The position numbers and the translations under genes were made by a program. A DNA stretch of 64,000 bases, taken from NCBI RefSeq assembly GCF_000743535.1, contig NZ_AVCJ01000001.1:1-64000 (forward strand). The letters run 5' to 3'. Shown in pieces: positions 17,709 through 27,951 of the stretch. Every line of letters starts with the position of its first letter. Position 1 is the first letter of the stretch. The notes beneath the pieces are model-generated. The model saw only the letters and a list, made by a program, of their open reading frames with translations, did not search any database and was not told the origin of the DNA. Source of the stretch: Arenimonas donghaensis DSM 18148 = HO3-R19 (GTDB lineage Bacteria > Pseudomonadota > Gammaproteobacteria > Xanthomonadales > Xanthomonadaceae).

Positions 17709-19478
17709 TCAGGCGCCGGACGGAGCGTGGTCGAACTGCAGCCGCGCCAGGTCCGCGTACAGGCCGCCGCGCGCCAGCAGTTCGGCGTGGGTGCCCTGGG
17801 CGACGATGCGTCCCCGGTCCATCACCACGATGCGGTCGGCCTTGAGCACGGTGGCCAGGCGATGGGCGATGACCAGGGTCGTGCGGCCGCGCATCAGGCG
17901 CTCGAGGGCCTGTTGCACGGCGCGTTCGCTTTGCGCGTCCAGCGCGCTGGTGGCTTCGTCGAGCAGCAGCACCGGCGCATCCTTGAGCAGGGCGCGGGCG
18001 ATCGCGAGGCGCTGCTGTTGGCCGCCCGACAGGCGGGCGCCGCGTTCGCCCAGTTCGCTGTCGTAGCCCTGCGGCAGCGCCGACAGGAAGTCGTGGGCCT
18101 CGGCGCTGCGGGCGGCGGCTTCGATGTCGGCGTCGTTGGCGTCGAGGCGGCCGTAGCGGATGTTCTCCCTGGCGGTGGTGCCGAAGATGACCGGATCCTG
18201 CGGCACCAGGGCGATTTGCGCACGCAGCGACACCGGGTCGAGCTGGCGCAGGTCGTGGCCGTCGAGCGTGATGCTGCCGGCCTCGGGGTCGTGGAAGCGC
18301 AGCAGCAGCTGCAGCACCGTGCTCTTGCCGGCGCCCGAGGGACCCACCAGGGCGACGGTTTCGCCGGGCTGCAGGTCCAGGTCGAAATCCTCCAGCGCCG
18401 GTGCGTCGGGGCGGGTGGGGTAGTGGAAGCGCACGCCGCGCAGGCGGATATGGCCCTGGACCGGCGTAGCCAAGGGTTCGGCCCGCGCCGGCACCGGCAG
18501 CACCGAGCGCTCGCCCAGCAGTTCGGAAATGCGGGCCATGCCGCCGGCGGCGCGCTGGACCTCGGTCCAGACTTCCGCCAGCGCGCCGACCGAGCCGGCG
18601 CCGATCAGGGCGTAAAGCACGAACTGGCCGAGCGTGCCGGCGGTCATTTCGCCGGCGATCACGTCGCGGGCGCCGACCCACAACACCGCCGTGATCGAGC
18701 CGAAGACCAGCACGATAACGATGGCGGTCAGCATCGCCTGCAGGCGGATGCGTTTGCGCGCCACGCCCAGGGCCAGGGCCACGGCCTGGTGGAAGCGCCC
18801 GGTCTCGTAGGATTCGCGGGCATAACTTTGCACGGTGTGCATGGCGCCCAGGGTCTCGCCGGCGCGGGCGTTGGCGTCGGCGACACGATCCTGCGCGGCC
18901 TTGGCGACGCTGCGCACGCGGCGGCCGGAGAACGCCATCGGCAGCACGATCAGCGGGATACCCAGCAGCACGAACAGCGCCAGCCGCGGGCTGGTGACCG
19001 CCAGCATCACCGCGCTGCCGAGCACCGTGATGCCGCTGCGCAAGGCCACCGACATGCTCGAACCGACCACGCTGCGCAACAGCTCCGCGTCGGCGGACAG
19101 GCGCGAGAGCAACTCACCGGCACGGGTGCGTTCGAAGAAGGCCTGGTCCAGGGACAGCAGGTGGGCGTAGAGGCCTCGCCGCAGGTCGGCGACCACGCGC
19201 TCGCCGAGCAGGGTGACGAAGTAGAAGCGGGCTGCCGTGGCCAGCGCCAGCGCCACGGCCACCGCGAACAGCAGCGCGAACCAGCGGTCGATCTCGCTGC
19301 CGGCGCTGAAGCCCTGGTCGATCATGTGCCTGACCGCCACCGGCAGCGCCAGGGTGGCGCTGGAGGACAGCGCCAACGCGCCCAGCCACGCCGCCACCAG
19401 CCCGCGGTGCGGGCGCACGAAGGGCAGCAGGTCGCGCAGCGAGTTGACGGGCGGTTTTTCCGCCGGGCTTGGGTTCAT
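17709..19478 (-). CDS. ABC transporter, fused permease and ATP-binding protein (MsbA/LmrA type)
   Basis: A 589-residue half-transporter expected to work as a homodimer exporter. Six membrane segments lie in residues about 20-310, and the ATPase domain follows with Walker A GPSGAGKST (379-387), signature LSGGQQQR, Walker B VLLLDEATSALD and H-loop VIAHRL. The substrate is unknown; the family exports lipids, drugs or peptides. It is the last gene of a minus-strand cluster (its ATG overlaps the yigZ stop) and is convergent with the FAD monooxygenase, two bases apart. It may simply read through from the sigma-factor operon. Confidence 0.9.
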   Translation of the reverse strand: MNPSPAEKPPVNSLRDLLPFVRPHRGLVAAWLGALALSSSATLALPVAVRHMIDQGFSAGSEIDRWFALLFAVAVALALATAARFYFVTLLGERVVADLRRGLYAHLLSLDQAFFERTRAGELLSRLSADAELLRSVVGSSMSVALRSGITVLGSAVMLAVTSPRLALFVLLGIPLIVLPMAFSGRRVRSVAKAAQDRVADANARAGETLGAMHTVQSYARESYETGRFHQAVALALGVARKRIRLQAMLTAIVIVLVFGSITAVLWVGARDVIAGEMTAGTLGQFVLYALIGAGSVGALAEVWTEVQRAAGGMARISELLGERSVLPVPARAEPLATPVQGHIRLRGVRFHYPTRPDAPALEDFDLDLQPGETVALVGPSGAGKSTVLQLLLRFHDPEAGSITLDGHDLRQLDPVSLRAQIALVPQDPVIFGTTARENIRYGRLDANDADIEAAARSAEAHDFLSALPQGYDSELGERGARLSGGQQQRLAIARALLKDAPVLLLDEATSALDAQSERAVQQALERLMRGRTTLVIAHRLATVLKADRIVVMDRGRIVAQGTHAELLARGGLYADLARLQFDHAPSGA

Positions 19479-20080
19479 GGGGCCGGGGTCTCGATCCGTT
19501 GCAGGCTGGCGGTGCCGCGACTGATGTCGCGCAGGCGTCCGGCCAGGGAGTCGATAGTGTAATCGGGCAGGCGCACCCGCAGTCGCAGGCCGCTGGTGGC
19601 GAAGCTCTCATCGAGCTTCTGGCCACCAAACTCGGCGAGCAGGCCATGCACGGCATTGGCGAGCTCGAAGCCGCAGGCCAGTTCCGCCTCGCACCAGGGC
19701 ACCAGCTCACGCCGCGGCGCCGTGCGCAGGCATTCGGCCGCGGCGCCGCCATAGGCACGGATCAGGCCGCCCACGCCCAGGTTGGTGCCGCCGTACCAGC
19801 GCGTCACCACCACCACGACCTGGTCCAGGCCCTGGCCCTCGATGGCGGCCAGGATGGGCCGCCCGGCGCTGCCACCGGGCTCGCCGTCGTCGGAGGAACG
19901 ATACTCGGCGCCGATGCGATAGGCCCAGCAGTTGTGCGTGGCCTGCGGGTCGGACACCGATTGCAGCCAGGCCAGCGCCGCGTCGGGGCTGTCCGTCGGC
20001 GCGGCCCGGGCCAGGAAACGACTGCGTTTTGCTTCCAGCTCGAATTCGGCCGGACCCGCCAGCGTCTGCGACACGCTCAC
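19475..20080 (-). CDS. yigZ: YigZ/IMPACT family protein
   Basis: A 201-residue protein of the UPF0029/IMPACT family. The N-terminal domain carries the conserved HNCWAYRIG and SSDDGEPGGSAGRPIL motifs and VVVVVTRWYGGTNLGVGGLI; the C-terminal domain has an EF-G-like alpha/beta fold. Bacterial members bind nucleic acid and have no settled role. It overlaps both neighbours by four bases, which places it in the minus-strand operon between the small membrane protein and the ABC transporter. Confidence 0.92.
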   Translation of the reverse strand: MSVSQTLAGPAEFELEAKRSRFLARAAPTDSPDAALAWLQSVSDPQATHNCWAYRIGAEYRSSDDGEPGGSAGRPILAAIEGQGLDQVVVVVTRWYGGTNLGVGGLIRAYGGAAAECLRTAPRRELVPWCEAELACGFELANAVHGLLAEFGGQKLDESFATSGLRLRVRLPDYTIDSLAGRLRDISRGTASLQRIETPAP

Positions 20081-20958
20081 GGCCGGAACGCGGCCAGGTC
20101 GGGCGGCAGCGGCAGGTCCGGATGGTCGCGTTCGAAGCGGCGAAGGCTGGCGCTGGCACCGGCGCGATCGCCCTGGCGCACGCGCTCGCGGATGCGCTCG
20201 AGCCAGGCTTCGGCGTCGAGCCGGGCGTCTTCCTCCACCGGCGGCAGCACGTCGTCGGCGCTGAAGGCCGAGGGCAGGGGGTCGGCGCTGTCGTCGGTTT
20301 GGGGCCTTGGCGTCGACTCGCCGATCGGCGCCGGCGCCACGCTTTGGACCTCGCGACTGCGCGTGGGTGCCAGGGCCTGGGCCGGCGCGGCCACGGCTTC
20401 GGCGGCATCGGATCGTGCCGCCTCCCGGCGGTCGCTGGCGACGGCGCGTGGGGCGGGCGGGGGTGGCGGGGGCGCCACGAAGGCCTCGGCGGGTTCGGGA
20501 GCCGATGCCGGGGCCGCCGGCGCCTGGCGGCGTGCGGCCGGGCTTTCCGGCTTGGCCTGCGGGACCGGTGCGCCGGCATCGGCTTCGGCTTCCGCTTCCG
20601 CTTCCGGCATGCGTTCGAGCCGCGCGCCGCCCAGTTCGGGCTGGCCCGGTCCGTCCGATGCCTCGGCGGGGGTTTGCGCCGGCACGCCATCGGGCAGGCT
20701 CTCGCGGCCAAGGTCCAGCTGCAGCCCGATACCGACCGCCAGGACCGCGGCGGCGGCGGTGCCCAGCGCCCAGCCCGGCAGGCCGCGCCGGCGATGCCGC
20801 GCCCGTGACGATCCCGAGCTCGCGTCGCGGGCCGCCGCCAGGATGGCGGCGTCCACGCGCGGCGAAGGCTCACCCCCCGGCAGGGCGCGCAGGACCTTGG
20901 CCAGGTCGGCTTCGTCGTCCTGGAGCGTGTCCTTGCGCGGGTCCTGCGGGGTTTTCAT
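20077..20958 (-). CDS. Single-pass membrane protein of unknown function, anti-sigma-like layout
   Basis: A 293-residue protein I do not recognise as a named family. The cytoplasmic N-terminus (about 1-60) is acidic and helical (DEADLAKVLRALPGGEPSPRV). One membrane segment lies at about 61-83 (ALGTAAAAVLAVGIGLQL). A long Ala/Pro-rich linker then leads to a conserved C-terminal helix pair (AWLERIRERVRQGDRAGA and FERDHPDLPLPPDLAAF). This N-in/C-out layout beside an ECF sigma factor and a VWA lipoprotein resembles an anti-sigma or sensor protein, but no zinc-binding anti-sigma motif is seen. Anti-sigma activity is inference only. Nine bases separate it from the VWA gene. Confidence 0.7.
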   Translation of the reverse strand: MKTPQDPRKDTLQDDEADLAKVLRALPGGEPSPRVDAAILAAARDASSGSSRARHRRRGLPGWALGTAAAAVLAVGIGLQLDLGRESLPDGVPAQTPAEASDGPGQPELGGARLERMPEAEAEAEADAGAPVPQAKPESPAARRQAPAAPASAPEPAEAFVAPPPPPPAPRAVASDRREAARSDAAEAVAAPAQALAPTRSREVQSVAPAPIGESTPRPQTDDSADPLPSAFSADDVLPPVEEDARLDAEAWLERIRERVRQGDRAGASASLRRFERDHPDLPLPPDLAAFRP

Positions 20959-20967
20959 CGTGAGGCG

Positions 20968-22668
20968 TCAGTCCTGGCTGATCTGGATGGCGGGGGCGGG
21001 CGCCGGGGCCAGCGAACGGGCCTGCGCGACAAGCTGCAGGAATTCACCGCGATAGCCCCAGGGGTCTTCGCCCCGGGCGCCGCGCGCCAGGCTTTCCACC
21101 TGGTCCCAGCCGAAGCCCGACATGTTACGCCCCCCGCGCAGCAGGTCGGCGTAGGCCGCCACTGCCGCCGCGAAGCGCAGGCTTTCCCCGGGCTGCCGGC
21201 GAAGGTCGGTGCGGCGGATGGGCTGCTCGACCAGCACGCTGGTGGCTTGCCCCGGCTGCTTGTAGCGCAGCTTGAGGAAGGCGATCTCGCCGGTGCCGGT
21301 GGCGGCCGCCGGGGCGGATGAATAGCGCAGGGCGTCGCTGGACTCACAGCCCATGTCCACCAAGCAAAGTTCGTACAGCGCCGTGACGTCGTGGCCGGCA
21401 CCGATCTCGCCGGCATCGACCTGGTCGTTGTTGAAGTCCTCACGCGCGAGCTGGCGGTTCTCATAGCCCACCAGGCGGTATTCGGCGACCTGGGCCGGGT
21501 TGAATTCGACCTGGATCTTCACGTCGCTGGCGATGGTGAGCAGGGTCGAGCCCATTTCCTCGACCAGCACCTTGCGGCCTTCCATCAGGTTGTCGATATA
21601 GGCGTGGTTGCCGTCGCCGACATCGGCCAGTTTTTCCGCCAGCGCATCGTTGTAGTTGCCCTGGCCGAAGCCCAGCGTGGTGAGCGCGATGCCCGACTTG
21701 CGACCCGCCTCGACCTTGGTTTCCAGTGCCCGCGGATCGAAGATGCCGACGTTGAAGTCGCCGTCGGTGGCCAGGATCACGCGGTTGACGCCGTTTTCCA
21801 CGAACGCCTGCCGGGCCATCGCATAGGCCAGGTCGATGCCTTCGCCGCCGTTGGTGGATCCACCGGCCTCCAGTCGCGACAGCGCCGCCAGGATTTCGCC
21901 GTGGTGGTCGCCCGGCGTCGGCGGCAGTACCAGCCCGGCGCTGCCGGCGTAGACCACGATCGACACGCGGTCCTGGGCGCGCAGGCGCGGCACCATCTGC
22001 CGGAAGCTCTCCTTGAGCAGGGGCAGTTTGTCGTCCGAGCCCATCGAGCCCGAGGTGTCGATCAGGAACACCAGGTTGGCGGCCGGGATTTCACTGCGTG
22101 CGACCTCGTAACCCTTCAGGCCGACCTGCATCAGCACGCGCTTGCCGTCCCATGGCGCGGGCGCCAGCTCAGTACTGACCCGGAACGGTTGGCGACGGTC
22201 AGTCGGCGCCGCGTACCCGTAGTCGAAGTAGTTGATCATTTCCTCGACGCGCACCGCGTCGCGCGGCGGCAGCTGGCCCTGCACCAGCATGCGCCGCACG
22301 TTGCTGTAGCTGCCGGTGTCGACGTCGATGGAAAAGGTGGACACGGGCTGTTCGGCGGCACGCACGATGCCGCTGTCTTCGAAGGCCGTGTAGTTCTCGG
22401 TGTTGCGCTCCACTGGCGGCGCGGGCATGGCGACCGTCGGCGCCGGCGGCGGGGCCATCAGCGCCTGGGCGGGCAGCCGGGATCCCGTCACTTCGATCGC
22501 TTCGAGTTCGCTGCGCTTGGAGCGGTCGCGGGCCTGTTCGCGGGCGACCGAATCAGCGGCGGCGGCTTGCCCGGCGAATTTTTCTTCGACGTCGGGGGCC
22601 TCAGCGGTCTTGTGGGCACAGCCGGCGGCGATGGCGAGGGCAAGGGTGGTAAGGACGATCTGGCGCAT
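20968..22668 (-). CDS. YfbK-like von Willebrand factor A lipoprotein
   Basis: A 566-residue lipoprotein. The signal ends in the lipobox AAGC (C17). A YfbK N-terminal domain (FSIDVDTGSYSNVRR) precedes a VWA domain with an intact MIDAS motif DTSGS (204-208), so it can bind a metal and a protein ligand. A C-terminal DUF3520-type domain ends the protein. I chose ATG 22668 because it gives the lipoprotein signal and has GGAG upstream; ATG 22737 overlaps the sigma stop but adds 23 non-signal residues. The stretch SELEAIEVTGSRLP near residue 55 looks like a TonB-receptor N-terminus. It lies directly behind an ECF sigma gene. Confidence 0.88.
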   Translation of the reverse strand: MRQIVLTTLALAIAAGCAHKTAEAPDVEEKFAGQAAAADSVAREQARDRSKRSELEAIEVTGSRLPAQALMAPPPAPTVAMPAPPVERNTENYTAFEDSGIVRAAEQPVSTFSIDVDTGSYSNVRRMLVQGQLPPRDAVRVEEMINYFDYGYAAPTDRRQPFRVSTELAPAPWDGKRVLMQVGLKGYEVARSEIPAANLVFLIDTSGSMGSDDKLPLLKESFRQMVPRLRAQDRVSIVVYAGSAGLVLPPTPGDHHGEILAALSRLEAGGSTNGGEGIDLAYAMARQAFVENGVNRVILATDGDFNVGIFDPRALETKVEAGRKSGIALTTLGFGQGNYNDALAEKLADVGDGNHAYIDNLMEGRKVLVEEMGSTLLTIASDVKIQVEFNPAQVAEYRLVGYENRQLAREDFNNDQVDAGEIGAGHDVTALYELCLVDMGCESSDALRYSSAPAAATGTGEIAFLKLRYKQPGQATSVLVEQPIRRTDLRRQPGESLRFAAAVAAYADLLRGGRNMSGFGWDQVESLARGARGEDPWGYRGEFLQLVAQARSLAPAPAPAIQISQD

Positions 22669-22733
22669 GGAGAGACTCCGGTTGGGAAGGGCAAGGCTTC
22701 CAACGCGCCAGGGGTGGACATGGGGTTGATGGC

Positions 22734-23282
22734 TCATGGCCGCAGCCTCGCGCGCAGTTTGTCCATGGCATAGCGCAGGCGTGATTTGACGGTTTCGCGG
22801 CCGACGCCGGTGATCTCGCCGATTTCCTCCAGGGTCAGCTCCTGTTCCAGGCGCAGCAGCAGGACTTCGCGCTGGTCGGCCGGCAGCTCCTCGAGCGCCA
22901 GCTGCAGGCGCCGACGCTCTTCGAAGGCGGAAAGCTGGCGCTCCGGGCTGTCGGGGTCGGGCAGCTGTTCGGCCTGCTCGCGTGCATCCTCGGGCGCATC
23001 GGGCCGGTGCGACTTCGCCCGCCAGTGGTCGGCCAGGCGGTTGTGGGCGATCTGGTGCAGCCAGGTGCTGAACTTCGCGTCGGGGCGGTAGCGCTCGCGG
23101 GCGCTGATGACGCGCTGCCAGACGTCCTGGAACAGCTCCTCGGCGAGGCTGGCGTCGCGCAGCTGGCGCTGCAGGTGCCGGAACAGGCGCAGGCGGTGGC
23201 GGGCGTAGAGGGTCTCGAAGGCGCCGCCATCGCCGGCCCCGAAGGCCAGCATCAGATCCTCGTCGGTGGGCTCTGCCTGCAT
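22734..23282 (-). CDS. ECF-family RNA polymerase sigma factor
   Basis: A 182-residue extracytoplasmic-function sigma factor. Region 2 is at about residues 20-90 (FETLYARHRLRLFRHL, AEELFQDVWQRV, FSTWLHQIAHNRLADHWR), and region 4 at about 125-180 (LALEELPADQREVLLLR, TLEEIGEITGVGRETVKSRL helix-turn-helix). It probably controls the operon behind it: VWA lipoprotein, membrane protein, yigZ and ABC transporter. The divergent CHASE-GGDEF gene starts 78 bases away and may share the promoter region. The target promoter cannot be read with confidence. Confidence 0.93.
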   Translation of the reverse strand: MQAEPTDEDLMLAFGAGDGGAFETLYARHRLRLFRHLQRQLRDASLAEELFQDVWQRVISARERYRPDAKFSTWLHQIAHNRLADHWRAKSHRPDAPEDAREQAEQLPDPDSPERQLSAFEERRRLQLALEELPADQREVLLLRLEQELTLEEIGEITGVGRETVKSRLRYAMDKLRARLRP

Positions 23283-23360
23283 GGGCCGAGGGTACGGCCT
23301 TTCACGGGGAGGGTGAAGCGGGTCCGGGCGGGTTCACGGACCACGTTGTACATTGGCGTA

Positions 23361-24818
23361 ATGGGGGCCCGCGACATCTCGTCCGACACCTTCCTCGCCG
23401 GGGCCAGCGACCCGGCGGGCGGGTGGCTGCGTCCGGGAAGACCCTTGTTGGTCGGCCTGGCGGTGCTGGCCCTGGGCTTGTATTTCAGCGTCAGCACCAC
23501 CCAGCTCGAGCGCGACCGCTACCTGAGCGAACGCCAGTCCCGGGTGCAGGGCGAGCTTTCGGACTTCCGCGCGCGGCTCGAAACCCAGATCTACGCCCAG
23601 GTCGGGCTCATCCGCGGGTTGGCGGTCCAGGTCGTGCGCCAGGAAGGCATTTCCGACGCGGAATTCAAGGCCATCGCCGCCGAGCTGGTACGCGGCCAGC
23701 CGCAGATCCGCGACCTGAGCCTGGCCCCGGGTTTCGTCATCGGCTCGGTTTACCCCGAGCGCGGCAATGAAGCCGCCCTGGGCTTGGACCTGCTGGCCGA
23801 TCCGGTGCAAAAGCAGGCCACCCTGCGTGCCATCCGCGAAGACGGCCCGCTGCTGGCCGGCCCGTTCGAACTCAAGCAGGGGGGGCGCGCGCTCGCGATC
23901 CGCCTGCCGCTGTGGGTGGACCGCGAAGGCGTGCCGCGGCTCTGGGGCGCGGTGAGCCTGGTGCTCGATTACGAGCAGGTCATGGCCGACGCCGGCATCG
24001 GCAGCCTGGAGAAAGACCTGCGCCTGAGCATCGTCGGGCGCGATGCCGCCGGTCCGGGCGGCGACATCGTGCGCGGCGTGCGGTTGCCGCCCGGCTCCGG
24101 CGCCGTGCGCGTGCCCGCGTTCCTGCCCGGGGGCAGCTGGCTGATTTCGGCGATTCCGCAGGAGGGCTGGGATGCCCGTGCCTGGTGGCAAATGCCGGGG
24201 TTCCCGATCCGCCTGGGCCTGAGCCTGCTGGCGGCACTGGCCACCACGCGCATCCTGCACGACCGGCAACGCATCCGGCGGCTTGCCGGCCGGGACGCCC
24301 TGACCAACCTGCCCAACCGGCGACTGGCCATGCATTACCTGGGTCGCCTGATCGCGCGGGCGCGCCGCGGCGACGGCCGGTTTGCCCTGCTCAGCTTCGA
24401 CCTCGACGGATTCAAGCCCGTCAACGACACCTACGGCCACGCCGCCGGCGACCTGCTGCTCGCCGAAATCGGCCGGAGGCTCAACGATTCGGTGCGGCCC
24501 GGCGACCTGGTCGCGCGCATGGGCGGCGACGAGTTCCTGGTCATCGTCAGCATCGACAACGGCGACGACGAGCCCTGGCTGCGCGCCGTGGCCGAACGCG
24601 TGCAGGCGGCCATCAGCCGGCCGGTGCCGATCGAAGGACATTGGGTGGTGGTGGGCGCCAGCATCGGCGTCGCCCGGTTCCCCGAGGACGGCGACGACTC
24701 GGAGAACCTGCTGCGACGCGCCGACGAAGCCATGTACCGGGCGAAGAACGGCCGCGCCGCGGGCGTCGAGTTCGCCCGGCCGCTGGCCCTGGGCCGGGCC
24801 CCGGGCGCCGTCGATTAG
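23361..24818 (+). CDS. Membrane CHASE-GGDEF diguanylate cyclase
   Basis: A 485-residue cyclic-di-GMP synthase. A membrane segment (about 27-47) is followed by a periplasmic CHASE sensor (about 55-260; [20 protein letters not shown] is typical), a second membrane segment (about 275-297) and a GGDEF domain. The active site GGDEF (388-392) and the inhibitory site RPGD (379-382) are both intact, so it should make and sense c-di-GMP. I chose ATG 23361 because it places the first membrane segment properly; upstream codons fall inside the divergent sigma gene. The ligand of the CHASE domain is unknown. The end overlaps xseA by four bases, tail to tail. Confidence 0.92.
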   Translation: MGARDISSDTFLAGASDPAGGWLRPGRPLLVGLAVLALGLYFSVSTTQLERDRYLSERQSRVQGELSDFRARLETQIYAQVGLIRGLAVQVVRQEGISDAEFKAIAAELVRGQPQIRDLSLAPGFVIGSVYPERGNEAALGLDLLADPVQKQATLRAIREDGPLLAGPFELKQGGRALAIRLPLWVDREGVPRLWGAVSLVLDYEQVMADAGIGSLEKDLRLSIVGRDAAGPGGDIVRGVRLPPGSGAVRVPAFLPGGSWLISAIPQEGWDARAWWQMPGFPIRLGLSLLAALATTRILHDRQRIRRLAGRDALTNLPNRRLAMHYLGRLIARARRGDGRFALLSFDLDGFKPVNDTYGHAAGDLLLAEIGRRLNDSVRPGDLVARMGGDEFLVIVSIDNGDDEPWLRAVAERVQAAISRPVPIEGHWVVVGASIGVARFPEDGDDSENLLRRADEAMYRAKNGRAAGVEFARPLALGRAPGAVD

Positions 24819-26161
24819 TCCTCGCGCGGTTCGACCCTCACGCGAAGTTCGCCGTCCGCCAGGCGGGTCCTGAGCGAGTCGCCGGCGCGGGCGTCGGCCG
24901 CGCGACGCAATACCTGTCCGCTGGCGTCGAAGACGATCGCGTAGCCCCGGCCCAGGGTGGCCAGCGGACTGACGCCCTCGAGCGCGCGGGCCAGACCACG
25001 AAGCTGCAAGCGCCGCGGCTCGAGCAAGCGGGACGGCATGGCATCGAGACCACGCCTGGCCAGGCCGAGCCGATGGCTGAGGGCTTCGAGCCGGCGCCGC
25101 GGATGGGACTGGTCGAGCCGGCGCAGCGCGCGCGCGAGCCGCTCGCTGCGCCCCGTGGCCGGCGTGCGCCAGCCCTGTTCGAGGCGGTGGCGCAGGGCGT
25201 CGAGCCGGTGCCGTCCGCGCTCCAGCCGCAGCTGCGGGCGCAGGGCCTGCAGCTTCAGGAACGCCTGGTCGAGCCGCTGGGCGCGGGCGCCCAGCCCGCG
25301 GGCCAGCAGCGCCTCGAAACGCTGGCGATCGCGGCGCAGGCGTTCGGCGAGTTCGGCGCGGTCGGGTACCACCAGCTCGGCGGCCGCCGACGGCGTGGGC
25401 GCGCGCAGGTCGGCGGCGAAGTCGGCGAGGCTGACGTCGACCTCGTGCCCGACCGCCGCGACCACCGGCACCGGCGAGGCGGCGATGGCACGTGCCAGGG
25501 CTTCGTCGTTGAAGGCCCAGAGGTCTTCGAGCGAACCCCCGCCACGGGTCAGCAGCACCAGGTCGTAGCGGCCGGAGCCAGCGGCGCGCCGCAGCATGTC
25601 CAGGATCTGCGCGGCGGCACCTTCGCCTTGCACCGGCACCGGCAGCACATCCACTTCCAGCAGCGGGAAGCGCCGCGCCAGCACGCTCAGCACGTCGCGC
25701 ACCGCCGCGCCGCGCGGCGAGGTGACCACCGCCAGCCGGCGAACGAAGGCGGGCAGCGGCCGCTTGCGCGAGGTGTCGAACAGGCCCTCGGCGGCCAGGC
25801 GCGCCTTGAGTTCCTCGAAGGCACGCCGGAGGGCCCCTTCGCCGGCTTCCTCCAGGTGCTCCAGGACCAGCTGGTAGTCGCCGCGGGCTTCGTAGAGGGT
25901 CAGCCGGCCACGCGCCAGCACCAGCATGCCGTCGCGCGGCGCGAAGCGCAGGCGGGCGGCATTGGACCGGAACAGGGCGCAGCGCACCTGGGCGCGGGCA
26001 TCCTTGAGGGTGAAATAGGCGTGGCCCGAGGCCGGCCGGGAGAAATTGCTGATCTCGCCCTCCACCCAGACCTGCGGGAAGCTGCCCTCAAGCAGGTCGC
26101 GCGCCAGCGCATTGAGCTGGGACGGGCGCAGGACCTGGCGTTCGCGGGCTAGGGTGGACAT
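24815..26161 (-). CDS. xseA: Exodeoxyribonuclease VII large subunit
   Basis: A 448-residue subunit of the single-strand-specific nuclease that degrades DNA to oligonucleotides in repair and recombination. An N-terminal OB fold ([20 protein letters not shown]) precedes the catalytic domain ([44 protein letters not shown]) and a long coiled-coil region rich in Arg/Leu. I chose ATG 26161 ([15 protein letters not shown]), close to the E. coli length; ATG 26206 would add 15 residues. xseB is not in the window. Confidence 0.95.
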   Translation of the reverse strand: MSTLARERQVLRPSQLNALARDLLEGSFPQVWVEGEISNFSRPASGHAYFTLKDARAQVRCALFRSNAARLRFAPRDGMLVLARGRLTLYEARGDYQLVLEHLEEAGEGALRRAFEELKARLAAEGLFDTSRKRPLPAFVRRLAVVTSPRGAAVRDVLSVLARRFPLLEVDVLPVPVQGEGAAAQILDMLRRAAGSGRYDLVLLTRGGGSLEDLWAFNDEALARAIAASPVPVVAAVGHEVDVSLADFAADLRAPTPSAAAELVVPDRAELAERLRRDRQRFEALLARGLGARAQRLDQAFLKLQALRPQLRLERGRHRLDALRHRLEQGWRTPATGRSERLARALRRLDQSHPRRRLEALSHRLGLARRGLDAMPSRLLEPRRLQLRGLARALEGVSPLATLGRGYAIVFDASGQVLRRAADARAGDSLRTRLADGELRVRVEPRED

Positions 26162-26265
26162 GGCTCGGGCCGGGGAGGGCCCCACAGGATACCCGCTGCC
26201 GTTCACCCTGGGGGTGGGGCCGGCCCGCGAGCCGGTCTAAACTGTTCGCGCCACGAGGACTCCGA

Positions 26266-27951
26266 ATGAGCGAAAGCTACCGCCGCCTGTGCCAGGACCT
26301 GCCGCCCACCGCCGGTGGTCCCGTGCGTTTCCCGGCCGAACCGAAAAAGGTCAAAGCCTGGGTCGCGGCGTTGCCGCGGGCCAACCCGCAGGCCGCCGAG
26401 CAGGAAATCGCCCGCGCCCTTGAAGGGCTGGCCGGCCAGCGCCTGGACGGCGGGAAGCGCCTGGCGGCGCTCGAAGAGGTGCGCGGCACCGCACTCGAGG
26501 CGATCGTCCTGCTCGAGCGTGGATTCCAGGGCAGCTCGCTGCCCTTGCCGCCCGACCAGGCGCGCGCGGCTTCGGTCGCCGGCCAGTTCCACCTCAATCT
26601 GGCCATCGGATACCGCCAGGCCGCCTGCGAACTGTGCGCCCCTTCCGGCAGCGTGCCTTTCCTCCGTGGGTCCAGCGTGCTGTCGGCGCTGGAACGCTCG
26701 GCCTGGCACTACGTGCGTTCGCTGGCGCTGGCCTGGCGCGTCTACCGGCCGGCGCCCGCCGGCGCCTGGCAGGGCCTGCACCGGCTGCACCGCTTCGCCA
26801 GCGCGCTAAAGCTCGAGCGCAAGACCACCGAGGACAAGGCCGCCGGCGGCGCCAACGACGTGCACACGCTTTACATGCAGGCCTTGCTGATGGCCTCGGT
26901 GAATCCCTACGCCTTCGCGCAGACTGAACAGGATGCGCTCTGGCCTGCCACGCGCGGTTATGCGGCGCGCTGTGGCCTGCTCACGCACGCGCCCGAGGGC
27001 ATCGCCCCGGTGGTGCCCAACGACGCCGACCGTGGCCCCGGCGCCGGTGGCAGCGACGAATCGCCGTCGACCTGGCTCGACCTGGCGCCGTTTGCCGAGG
27101 ACGTCGAACGCGCCCTGCGCCGCGTGCGCGACGGCCAGGGCGAACTGGCGCCCACGCCGGGACTGTCGGTGCCGGTGGGCAACGACCTGCTGATCCGCCT
27201 GCATCGCGCGTTCGGCCAGATGGCCGCACGCGGCCTGGTGCGGCTGCCCGCCGGGCATTCGCTGGACACCGTGCTGGGCCTGAGCGGCCTGCACTACCTG
27301 CTGGCCGGGCAACGCGATTTCGATACCTTCATGCGGCAGTCCGCCCAGGGCACCGTGCACGTGATCGCCGGCGCCGCCTGGACCCAGGGCAGTGCCTCGA
27401 TGACCAAGCTGCCGCGCTTCAGCGCGCGGGTGCTCGACCAGAGTCTCGGTGGCTATCGCATGGCCTGGGACAGCGCCGAGCAGGCGCGCGCGAAAGTGGG
27501 CGAGTTGGTCGGCCTGGGCTTCGGCGAGGACCAGGACGACACCGACTGGATGGTCGGCGTGATGCGCTGGTTGCGCTATGAAACCGACGGCAGCCTGTCG
27601 GCGGGCGTGGAACTGCTGTCGCGGCGCTCGAGCCCGGTCGCCCTGCGCGCGGTCAGCCCCGATGGCGGCAGCCGCCAGGTCCAGCGCGCCGTCGAGGTTT
27701 TCCCGATCGACGGCACCCCGGGGCGCTGCTTCGTCTGCAGCGCGTCGATCGAGGCCGGCAGCCGGGTCGAGGTGATCCACGACTCGGCCAGCCACATTCC
27801 CGAAGTCGGCATGCGCGGCCCCGACCTGCTCGAGGAGGTCGAGGTGCTGCTCAATGCCGGCGACTACGTCCTGCTCGGTGAACGACTGCCCGAGGCCGCG
27901 GTGCCGGACGACAGCGAGTCCAATGACGCCCTGGAGGGCGAACCGGCATGA
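26266..27951 (+). CDS. Large conserved protein with a PilZ-like C-terminal region
   Basis: A 561-residue cytoplasmic protein, no signal or membrane segment, that I cannot assign to a named family. The N-terminal about 350 residues are mostly helical ([20 protein letters not shown]). From about residue 380 the sequence looks like a PilZ barrel: R384 and R388 in RFSAR, then D391, S393 and G396 in DQSLGG, followed by VGELVGLGF and [15 protein letters not shown] then AGVELLS. In standard PilZ domains RxxxR lies 20-30 residues before DxSxxG; here it is only two residues away, so c-di-GMP binding is uncertain. It has a GAGGA site before ATG 26266 and overlaps ispG, so it is co-transcribed with it. 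Confidence 0.7.
   Translation: MSESYRRLCQDLPPTAGGPVRFPAEPKKVKAWVAALPRANPQAAEQEIARALEGLAGQRLDGGKRLAALEEVRGTALEAIVLLERGFQGSSLPLPPDQARAASVAGQFHLNLAIGYRQAACELCAPSGSVPFLRGSSVLSALERSAWHYVRSLALAWRVYRPAPAGAWQGLHRLHRFASALKLERKTTEDKAAGGANDVHTLYMQALLMASVNPYAFAQTEQDALWPATRGYAARCGLLTHAPEGIAPVVPNDADRGPGAGGSDESPSTWLDLAPFAEDVERALRRVRDGQGELAPTPGLSVPVGNDLLIRLHRAFGQMAARGLVRLPAGHSLDTVLGLSGLHYLLAGQRDFDTFMRQSAQGTVHVIAGAAWTQGSASMTKLPRFSARVLDQSLGGYRMAWDSAEQARAKVGELVGLGFGEDQDDTDWMVGVMRWLRYETDGSLSAGVELLSRRSSPVALRAVSPDGGSRQVQRAVEVFPIDGTPGRCFVCSASIEAGSRVEVIHDSASHIPEVGMRGPDLLEEVEVLLNAGDYVLLGERLPEAAVPDDSESNDALEGEPA

Noticed and set aside
22669-22737. Longer start of the VWA lipoprotein at ATG 22737
   Set aside because: It overlaps the sigma stop neatly but would place 23 non-hydrophobic residues before the lipoprotein signal; ATG 22668 has GGAG and a proper lipobox.
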